Assembly: GCA_964236735.1 (NCBI GenBank)
Contig: CAXSFM010000001.1
Location: forward strand, 186,001-250,000
DNA: 64,000 nucleotides
DNA from: JAIVJG01 sp964236735
GTDB taxonomy: Bacteria; Acidobacteriota; Blastocatellia; Pyrinomonadales; Pyrinomonadaceae
Reading direction: 5' to 3'
Position numbers and translations under genes: made by a program. This document shows, in pieces, positions 58,356 through 64,000 of this stretch. How positions within the stretch are numbered: position 1 is the first letter of the stretch; every line of letters begins with the position of its first letter. The notes below the pieces were generated by a model. The model was not told where the DNA came from and made no database searches. It saw only the letters and a program-made list of their open reading frames with translations.

Positions 58356-59288
58356 ATGATTGTAGAGCTATACGCCAAAACAAACGTCGGGCGCGTCCGG
58401 CAGGGCAACGAGGATAATCTCCTCGTGCTCGACCTCGCCACGTCGAAGCATTGGACTGGTTCACAAGGCGAAGAGTCGCCGACGGAAGTCTGCCGCTTCG
58501 AGGTCGGCACAAGCGGACTCGTCCTCGTCGTGTCGGACGGGATGGGCGGCGCGCTCTCCGGCGATGTCGCGAGCCGGATGGCGGTCGAGATCGTGCGGGA
58601 CATGCTCGCCGGCACGGGCGAAGAAAGCGTAGGTAACTGCGAGCCGGACGACCCGCTCGTCGAGTGTCTGCGAAACGCCGTCGAGTACGCCAACTTCGCC
58701 GTCCATCGCAAGAGTCAGGATGATCCGCGTTGTAGCGGCATGGGCGCGACGCTGACCGGCGCAGCATTGACCGTTGAAGGCGTCCACTTTGTGCAGGTCG
58801 GGGACAGCCGCGCTTACGTGATTCGTGGAAGTGAAATCAAACTCGTCACCAAAGACCAGTCGCTCGTCCAGCAACTTGTTGACGTGGGACAGATCAGCGA
58901 GCAGGAAGCCGAGACGCACATGTTCCGCAATGTCATCCTGCAAGCGCTCGGCGCGCAGGCGGAACTGACGCCCGTCACCGGACTCGTCCGTCTTTATCGT
59001 GATGATTTGATGCTGCTTTGTAGCGATGGACTCTCCGGCAAACTCCGCGCGGAAGATATGCTCCGCATCGTGACAGACGCGAAAGGCAATCTCATTCAAG
59101 CCTGCGCGCATCTCGTGCAGGAAGCCAACGACCGCGGCGGCGAAGACAACATTACGGTCATTCTCGCGCGCGTCACGGGCGATGATTTGTCAGTGCCAGA
59201 TGCGACTAACCCCATCACCGTCGAAAACATGTCCGCGCCCGCCGACTACGCTTTCGGCAAAGACGACGACACGACGGAATATCCGTAA
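58356..59288 (+). CDS. PP2C-type Ser/Thr protein phosphatase
   Basis: Metal-dependent (PPM) phosphatase of about 310 residues that removes phosphate from Ser/Thr. Metal-site motifs are intact: GRVRQGNEDNLL near the start, LVVSDGMGGALSGDVASRMA, VQVGDSRAYVIR, LLCSDGLSGKL and GGEDNITVILARV at the end. An insertion near residues 25-50 (ATSKHWTGSQGEESPTE) lengthens the loop before the second strand. It could reverse the kinase at 49958. The ATG at 58356 follows the repeat element D directly, so part of the leader is repeat sequence. Confidence 0.95.
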   Translation: MIVELYAKTNVGRVRQGNEDNLLVLDLATSKHWTGSQGEESPTEVCRFEVGTSGLVLVVSDGMGGALSGDVASRMAVEIVRDMLAGTGEESVGNCEPDDPLVECLRNAVEYANFAVHRKSQDDPRCSGMGATLTGAALTVEGVHFVQVGDSRAYVIRGSEIKLVTKDQSLVQQLVDVGQISEQEAETHMFRNVILQALGAQAELTPVTGLVRLYRDDLMLLCSDGLSGKLRAEDMLRIVTDAKGNLIQACAHLVQEANDRGGEDNITVILARVTGDDLSVPDATNPITVENMSAPADYAFGKDDDTTEYP

Positions 59289-59307
59289 AAAAATACTTTT
59301 CGCAACT

Positions 59308-59353
59308 AAGGCGCGGAAGAGACTATTGAATCATTAAGTCTCTTCCGCGCCTT
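59308..59353. terminator. Bidirectional terminator hairpin
   Basis: The arms 59308-59324 and 59337-59353 are perfectly complementary over 17 bp around a 12-base loop. An A-run upstream (59287-59293) and TTGCCGTTTTTG downstream flank it, between two convergent genes. Confidence 0.85.
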
Positions 59354-59406
59354 TGCCGTTTTTGCGATGTGAAATTTTCCGCTGTGATTGATCGTTAACT
59401 CGAAAT

Positions 59407-59928
59407 CTAACTTTCCGTCTCGGACGACTTCCCCGCCTCTTGTGTCAATTCCAGCCCGCGCCAGCCCGGCTCCGTTCCCATGCGACGCACATAAATCGAA
59501 GCTCCCTGCAAGCGTTCGACGATGACGCGGTCGCCGGCTTCGAGTGGTTCTTCGCCTTCCGCCGGATATGCCGTCCACGTCGAGCCGAAGACTTTGACCG
59601 CGCCTTCGTGCAGCGAGCCGCGACTCGATGTCATCACCGTGCCAACCTGTCCGGGCAGAGAGGCCGCGCCCGTCCGCAGGCCGTCGGGCAATTCCCTCTG
59701 CGAAAAAAAGTTGGAGAATATTGTGCGCGAGGCGGCGGTAAGCGCGACCGAGACGATGAAGAAAATGAGAAACTGCAAAGGGTAATCAAGACCGAGAAAA
59801 CCGCCGAGCGCGGCGACTAGCGCGCCGATGCCGAACCATAGCAGCACGAAGCCGGACGTGAAGACCTCGGCGAAGATAAGGATCACGCCGAGAATCGTCC
59901 AGAGAATCCACGCCAGCCCGCCGCTCAT
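59407..59928 (-). CDS. NfeD-family membrane protein
   Basis: Short-type NfeD protein of 173 residues. Three hydrophobic segments near the N-terminus (about residues 6-27, 30-47 and 50-68) precede a C-terminal OB-fold-like beta domain (GQVGTVMTSSRGSLHEGAVKV to ASIYVRRMG). NfeD proteins usually work with SPFH/flotillin-type proteins in membrane organisation; none is encoded next to it here. The start overlaps the stop of the zinc-ribbon gene by 4 bp, so the two are cotranscribed. Confidence 0.88.
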   Translation of the reverse strand: MSGGLAWILWTILGVILIFAEVFTSGFVLLWFGIGALVAALGGFLGLDYPLQFLIFFIVSVALTAASRTIFSNFFSQRELPDGLRTGAASLPGQVGTVMTSSRGSLHEGAVKVFGSTWTAYPAEGEEPLEAGDRVIVERLQGASIYVRRMGTEPGWRGLELTQEAGKSSETES

Positions 59929-60440
59929 CGTCGCTCACCCGTTTCGTTCATCCGGCGCGGGACGGCTTCGAGTAACTCGGTCGTCCCCTCCGTCACGCTT
60001 TGCCCGCGCGCTGCTGTGACGAACTGCGAAGTGTCTGCGGCCTGAAGCTCCGGCGCGCGTTGCTGTGTGGCTGCGAGCATGTTTGATTCCACACCGCGCG
60101 TAGTCCGCGCTTTTTTAAGTCTGCGCTGAATTTGTAAGTTAAAAACGAAACTTAACATTTGATGAATGGCGATGACGAGACAGCACGCGGCGGCGACATG
60201 GACAGACCATTGCGCGTCTTTGCGTCCGAGATACGTCGCGTAGAGCGCGATTGACGAAAACAATGCGAGCGCAGAGTTGATCGCACTGAACATCATCATC
60301 ACGCGCAGCTTTTGCTCCGGCGTGCGCGGCCCGTGGCGTCGGCGGTGCGCGGATGAGTCGAGATCGGGCAGCCACTCGCCGCAGTGAGTGCAGTAGCCTT
60401 CCGCCAGACGATTCTCCGCTCCACATCTCGGACAGAACAT
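59925..60440 (-). CDS. Zinc-ribbon membrane protein
   Basis: Begins with a zinc ribbon (FCPRCGAENRLAEGYCTHCGE), then an Arg-rich linker and two hydrophobic segments (about residues 50-70 and 80-100, VMMMFSAINSALALFSSIAL and HVAAACCLVIAIHQML), followed by a polar tail. This layout is common among small bacterial membrane proteins of unknown function. It sits between proline dehydrogenase (12 bases upstream) and NfeD (4-bp overlap), indicating one operon of three genes. Confidence 0.8.
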   Translation of the reverse strand: MFCPRCGAENRLAEGYCTHCGEWLPDLDSSAHRRRHGPRTPEQKLRVMMMFSAINSALALFSSIALYATYLGRKDAQWSVHVAAACCLVIAIHQMLSFVFNLQIQRRLKKARTTRGVESNMLAATQQRAPELQAADTSQFVTAARGQSVTEGTTELLEAVPRRMNETGERR

Positions 60441-60452
60441 CGTTTCTCCTCT

Positions 60453-61373
60453 TCAACCCTTCATCATGTTTTTCAAGATGAACCAGACGTTCGCCGGACG
60501 CTCCGCCAGTCGCCGCATGAAGTACGGATACCAGTGCTTGCCGTAAGGAACATAGACGCGCATCCGGTAACCGTCGCGCGCCAGTTGCTCCTGCAAATCG
60601 CGGCGCACGCCGTAGAGCATCTGAAACTCGAAAGCGTCTTTGCCGATGCCTTCGCGCGCGGCGTGATTGGTCGTCGCCTCAATCATCTTCGGGTCGTGCG
60701 TCGCGATGCCGTGATACGTCCCGCTCGACAGCAGCAGGCGCATACAACGCACGTAATTTTCATCAACGTCTTTCTTATCGGGAAAGGCGACTTCCGGCGG
60801 CTCGTTGTACGCGCCTTTGCAGAGACGTATGCGCGCGGGAATCTTCAAGATGTCCTGCACGTCATCGTAAGTTCGACGCATGTAAGATTGCAGCACGATG
60901 CCGACATCGTCGAGTCCGAACTCCGCGCGCAGGCGTTTGAAAATGTCGAGCGTGATTTGCGTCACGGCGGACGCTTCCATATCCACGCGGACGAAATTTT
61001 TGCGCCGCGCCGCATCTTCAACGACCGCACGCGCGTTTTTGTAAGCCAGTTCCGGGTCAATCTCCAGACCGAATTGCGTGAGCTTGATCGAGACGTTCGA
61101 GTTGATGCCGGTCTCATCTATGCGCGACAATATCCTTCGATATTCGTTGACCTCGCCTTCGGTCTCTGAAACCTGCGAGACCGACTCGTTGAGGTGATCG
61201 AAAGAGGCCGAGCAGCCGATGGCATTGACCTCGCGGATGGCTCTGATAGTTTCTTCAAGGTCTTCGCCCGCCACGAAGCGAGTCGTCATTTTCTTGAACG
61301 GTTTGAAGCGCGTGGCGAAGTCTTTCAAGCCTTCCTGACGCGCCAGATAGAGCAATGCGGTTCGTGCGACCAT
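60453..61373 (-). CDS. Proline dehydrogenase
   Basis: FAD-dependent enzyme oxidising proline to pyrroline-5-carboxylate, single-domain (PutB-like) type of 306 residues. Barrel motifs include FVAGEDLEETIRAIREVNAI, SIKLTQFGLEID, VRVDMEASAVTQITLDIFKR, VGIVLQSYMRRTYDD, RIRLCKGAYNEPPEVAF, FEFQMLYGVRRDLQEQL and the end VRVYVPYGKHWYPYFMRRLAERP with the conserved Arg pair. The partner P5C dehydrogenase is not in the window. It is the first gene of the operon with the zinc-ribbon and NfeD genes. Glutamate made from proline connects with GltS only at the level of metabolism. Confidence 0.95.
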   Translation of the reverse strand: MVARTALLYLARQEGLKDFATRFKPFKKMTTRFVAGEDLEETIRAIREVNAIGCSASFDHLNESVSQVSETEGEVNEYRRILSRIDETGINSNVSIKLTQFGLEIDPELAYKNARAVVEDAARRKNFVRVDMEASAVTQITLDIFKRLRAEFGLDDVGIVLQSYMRRTYDDVQDILKIPARIRLCKGAYNEPPEVAFPDKKDVDENYVRCMRLLLSSGTYHGIATHDPKMIEATTNHAAREGIGKDAFEFQMLYGVRRDLQEQLARDGYRMRVYVPYGKHWYPYFMRRLAERPANVWFILKNMMKG

Positions 61374-61500
61374 GTTTGTTGATAACCCTCTTGTCCCGGT
61401 TTCCGCTAAATTTGTTCAAGCATCTCTTTTGCGCGTTGTGGTATCCTTCGGCTCGTTTTTCCATCCTCGCCGGCCACACGCCAAACAATAAAAAACAGAG

Positions 61501-61854
61501 ATGCGCTGGAAGCTTCTACTCTCCGTCTCGCTGCTCGCCACCATCGTCGGCGTCGGGCTATGCCTTGCAACTGCGTGGTGGCTCTCCAGCTTTTACGGAG
61601 GAAGCCTCGCCGCGCCCAACCCTGCCGCCTACGGCGTGCTCATCCTGCCCCTCGCGTCCATCACCTACGCAGGCATCTTCATCTACCGGCACACGTCGCG
61701 CCGCCGCCCTCTGCAAGCGATCTTGACGGTGTCGCTCGCACTGTTGCTCACGCTGGCCGCACTGCTCGCCGCCTCGATGTTATTTGCACGCAGTGTACAT
61801 TACACCGTTCCATTCTTAAGCTCTGATAAATTTATCGGAGAGAGAAAGAAATGA
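61501..61854 (+). CDS. Small membrane protein (117 aa)
   Basis: Three hydrophobic segments (about residues 5-28, 43-62 and 72-94) fill most of the 117 residues, with a basic loop HTSRRRPLQA between the second and third and a charged end. I do not recognise the family. It precedes the HemX/CcsA-like gene on the same strand by about 120 bases, so it may belong to the same transcript. The ATG is preceded by an A-rich stretch without a clear ribosome binding site. Confidence 0.65.
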   Translation: MRWKLLLSVSLLATIVGVGLCLATAWWLSSFYGGSLAAPNPAAYGVLILPLASITYAGIFIYRHTSRRRPLQAILTVSLALLLTLAALLAASMLFARSVHYTVPFLSSDKFIGERKK

Positions 61855-61976
61855 ACGCGCGCTAGTTTCTCACGCCGGGCGTCAACCTTTCAACAGGCGA
61901 GATGTTCACCAACTTGCCCGTGTCAATCTCATCAACTAAACTTGTCTTCGTTAAGTTCACGTTCGCATCCGCACAG

Positions 61977-62795
61977 ATGAAACCGCTTTTATACGCATCG
62001 CTCGCAGCTTATGTAGTCGCTGCCGTTCATTCCATTCTCGCGTTCGTCAACAAACGGCGCGGGGCTGACCGCGTGACCACCGTCTCGCTCATCATCGGCT
62101 TCGCCGCGCACACGGCGGCAATCATCACTGACTGGATACAGACCGGCCACTACCCGCTTTTTTCCCTGCCGGAGACCGCCACGTTTCTCTCCTGGACGCT
62201 CGTCATCGCATACGGGCTGGCCGTCTATCGCTATCGCATACGCGCGCTCGGCGTCTTCCTTTTGCCCATCGTCTGCATACTCGTCTTCGCCTCAAGCGTG
62301 ATGCGCGACGGCAACGCTCTGATCAACGCGAGCCGCGTCACGGGTTGCAGCGCGGCGTGGCTTTTTCCGATTCACACGACGCTGCTCTTTCTGGCTTACG
62401 CGGCGTTCTTCGTCGCCTTCGCCGCAAGCGTGATGTATCTCTGGCAGGAGAGCGCGCTGAAGTCGAAAAACTTCAACCCCATCTTTCATCGCCTGCCGAG
62501 TTTGACGACCGTTGACGACATCGGCTCGACGACGGCGGGTGTCGGCTTCACGCTCTTCTCGCTCGGCATCATTACCGGCGTGATGTGGTCATCGGCCTGC
62601 AAGGGGCGCATGTGGCACAACGACCCCATCGAACTTTTCGCGCTCCTGACGTGGGTGATTTACCTCGCGCTACTCCACTTCCGCGTCCAATGGCGCGGGC
62701 GCAAAGCGGCGTGGCTCGGCATCGCCGGCTTCTGCGTCGTGCTCTGCACTTTCGCCGGCGCGCTCCTGCTCGGCGGCTATCACGTATTCGGCTAA
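61977..62795 (+). CDS. HemX/CcsA-like cytochrome c assembly family protein
   Basis: Membrane protein of about 272 residues with eight hydrophobic segments. The CcsA/HemX hallmark is visible in the second half: LFPIHTTLLFLAYAAFFVAF with a conserved His, then GVMWSSACKGRMWHNDPIEL, a variant of the WWDPKE-type tryptophan-rich loop, and LLHFRVQWRGRKAAW. HemX-type proteins lie before hemA in many bacteria and affect glutamyl-tRNA reductase amount; CcsA proteins handle haem for cytochrome c. The adjacency to hemA favours HemX. The start could also be the ATG at 61902. Confidence 0.85.
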   Translation: MKPLLYASLAAYVVAAVHSILAFVNKRRGADRVTTVSLIIGFAAHTAAIITDWIQTGHYPLFSLPETATFLSWTLVIAYGLAVYRYRIRALGVFLLPIVCILVFASSVMRDGNALINASRVTGCSAAWLFPIHTTLLFLAYAAFFVAFAASVMYLWQESALKSKNFNPIFHRLPSLTTVDDIGSTTAGVGFTLFSLGIITGVMWSSACKGRMWHNDPIELFALLTWVIYLALLHFRVQWRGRKAAWLGIAGFCVVLCTFAGALLLGGYHVFG

Positions 62796-62796
62796 C

Positions 62797-62874
62797 GCAG
62801 TGGCCGGTAGTCAGCGGCTAGTGAAGAGCAATAAAGCTTTTCACTGCCCACTGCCCACTGCCCACTGCCTACTA
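62797..62874. repeat. Boundary hairpin element G (heptamer type)
   Basis: The right arm (62841-62868, extending degenerately to 62874) is four units of CACTGCC in tandem. The left arm (62797-62824) is degenerate (GCAGTGG, CCGGTAG, TCAGCGG, CTAGTGA) and pairs at 20 of 28 positions. The loop is about 16 bases. The element fills the whole gap between the hemX-like stop and the hemA ATG at 62880. Confidence 0.88.
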
Positions 62875-62879
62875 ACGCA

Positions 62880-64000
62880 ATGTCCATCGTACTCGTCGGA
62901 CTCAACCACAAGACCGCGCCCGTAGAGGTGCGCGAGCGTCTGGCGTTCTCGGACGCGGCGTGCGCCGAGAGCCTGCACGCGCTCGTGGACGGCGAGATCG
63001 TGCGCGAGGGGCTGATCGTTTCGACGTGCAATCGCGTGGAAATTCTCGCGGCGGCAACACCAGCGCACGATGCGGAGGTTAACGCGCGTCTCGAAAATTT
63101 CCTGAGCCGCGAGCATACGGTTCCCGGCGAGTTTTTTCGCAGACACTTCTACACGCACGCCGATGATGCTGCCGTGCGACACATGTTTCGCGTCGCTTCG
63201 TCGCTCGACTCGATGGTCGTCGGCGAGCCGCAGGTGCTCGGACAAGTGCGTCGCGCTTATTCTCTGGCGGTCGAAGCGGGCACGGCGGGGCGCGTGCTGC
63301 ACCGTCTTGTCCATCACGCGCTGCACGTCGCCAAGCGCGTCCGCACGGAGACGGGCATCGCGTCTGCGGCAGTCTCCATCAGCTACACGGCGGTCGAGTT
63401 GGGACGTAAAATTTTCGGCTCGCTCAAAGGCTCGACCGTGCTTTTAGTCGGCGCGGGCGAGATGGCCGAACTCGCCGCGCAACATCTCGCGGGCGCGGGC
63501 GCAAGCCGCGTCCTTGTCTCGAATCGCACGCACGCCGCCGCGCAAGCGTTGGCCGATAAATTTGGCGGCGAGGCCGTTGACTTCGACGCGCTCACCGAAC
63601 ACCTGGCAGAGGCCGACATCATCATCTGCTCAACGGCGGCGGAGAGTTACGTCATCACGCCTGAGATGGCCGCGCGTGCGAGAGAGACGCGACGCAATCG
63701 CCCGGCCTTCTTCATAGACATCAGCGTGCCGCGCAACGTTGATCCGAAGGTGGGCGAACTCGACAATCTCTTCGTCTTCGACGTGGATGATCTCGAATCC
63801 GTCATCGCCTCGAACATTCGCGAGCGCGAGCGCGAGGCCGAGCGCGCCGAGTTGATCGTCGAATCCGAAGTGATGCAGTTTCAGCAGGCTCTGAGGAATC
63901 TCGACATCGGCCCCACCGTCGGCGCGCTCAAAGACAAACTGCGTGACATCGCGCGCGAAGAGTTCGAGCGGCAACGGCAGCGTCTCGGTGACATCACGCC
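62880..64000 (+). CDS. hemA: Glutamyl-tRNA reductase (HemA), 3' end missing
   Basis: First enzyme of the C5 pathway to haem: reduces glutamyl-tRNA to glutamate-1-semialdehyde with NADPH. Typical motifs: LVGLNHKTAPVEVRERLAFS, the catalytic Cys50 in STCNRVEI, SSLDSMVVGEPQVLGQVRRAY, the NADP fold with LLVGAGEMAELAAQHLA, VSNRTHAAAQALA, and IDISVPRNVDP. The frame is open to the window edge after 373 codons; the last part of the dimerisation domain (usually 40-80 more residues) is missing. The ATG is six bases after the heptamer array of element G, which occupies the ribosome binding site region. Confidence 0.96.
   Translation, partial: MSIVLVGLNHKTAPVEVRERLAFSDAACAESLHALVDGEIVREGLIVSTCNRVEILAAATPAHDAEVNARLENFLSREHTVPGEFFRRHFYTHADDAAVRHMFRVASSLDSMVVGEPQVLGQVRRAYSLAVEAGTAGRVLHRLVHHALHVAKRVRTETGIASAAVSISYTAVELGRKIFGSLKGSTVLLVGAGEMAELAAQHLAGAGASRVLVSNRTHAAAQALADKFGGEAVDFDALTEHLAEADIIICSTAAESYVITPEMAARARETRRNRPAFFIDISVPRNVDPKVGELDNLFVFDVDDLESVIASNIREREREAERAELIVESEVMQFQQALRNLDIGPTVGALKDKLRDIAREEFERQRQRLGDIT

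Overview
The window looks like chromosomal DNA of an Acidobacteriota member, probably class Blastocatellia. The markers are a VWFA-related protein of the acidobacterial type (8019-8984), a very large TonB-dependent receptor with an N-terminal carboxypeptidase-regulatory-like domain (29285-32887), a zinc-ribbon Ser/Thr kinase with TPRs (49958-52225), Kdo/LPS genes and GC-rich coding sequence. This is inference from family content; no rRNA gene is present. No prophage, transposase, insertion sequence or CRISPR array was seen. The first gene is cut by the left edge and hemA by the right edge.

Layout. 0-5.3 kb: two uncharacterised proteins, rdgB, an HU protein, a small conserved-looking protein and three tRNAs (Pro-TGG, Arg-TCT, His-GTG). 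5.4-10.9 kb: a BlaI-type repressor with an M56 membrane protease, several secreted or membrane proteins, and an AlkZ-like winged-helix protein. 11.1-15.5 kb: an orphan secretin carrying a C-terminal cohesin-like domain, and an Asn-rich secreted protein with a glycine zipper. 16-21 kb: an OsmC protein, a Slt-type lytic transglycosylase, two uncharacterised proteins and a VKOR/DsbA disulphide-forming pair. 21.3-27.9 kb: a methyltransferase, GltS, and glycolate oxidase as a GlcD-GlcE fusion followed by GlcF. 28-45.6 kb: nagA behind the TonB-dependent receptor, a PabB-PabC fusion, an S1/P1 nuclease, and a compact operon for murein-sugar salvage (MurK-like kinase, MurQ, sodium symporter, NagZ, AmiE-NamZ fusion) with a divergent LysR regulator. 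45.6-56 kb: a response regulator, kdsC, kdsA and kdsB interleaved with a degenerate M1-peptidase/TPR protein, the Ser/Thr kinase, a 58-residue ORF, pyrG and a RelE-type toxin-antitoxin pair. 56-64 kb: a cystathionine synthase/lyase-type pair, a PP2C phosphatase, NfeD, a zinc-ribbon membrane protein, proline dehydrogenase, a HemX/CcsA-like protein and hemA.

The most coherent functional unit is the murein salvage cluster. Its parts match the Bacillus amiE-nagZ-namZ-murQ logic, but the PTS importer is replaced by a sodium symporter plus sugar kinase, and the amidase-like and NamZ domains are fused. NagA and the TonB-dependent receptor about 4 kb away could feed the same pool.

The most unusual non-coding signal is a family of at least eight gene-boundary elements built from 7-bp tandem repeats. 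Most fold into hairpins whose two arms carry complementary heptamers. They cluster at 55-63 kb, often supply the stop codon of the upstream gene, and in places are translated (the KdsB and GlcF C-termini). A different long palindrome of a widespread mobile-looking type lies at 18114-18243. Several gene ends are closed by long, nearly perfect hairpins that look like bidirectional terminators.
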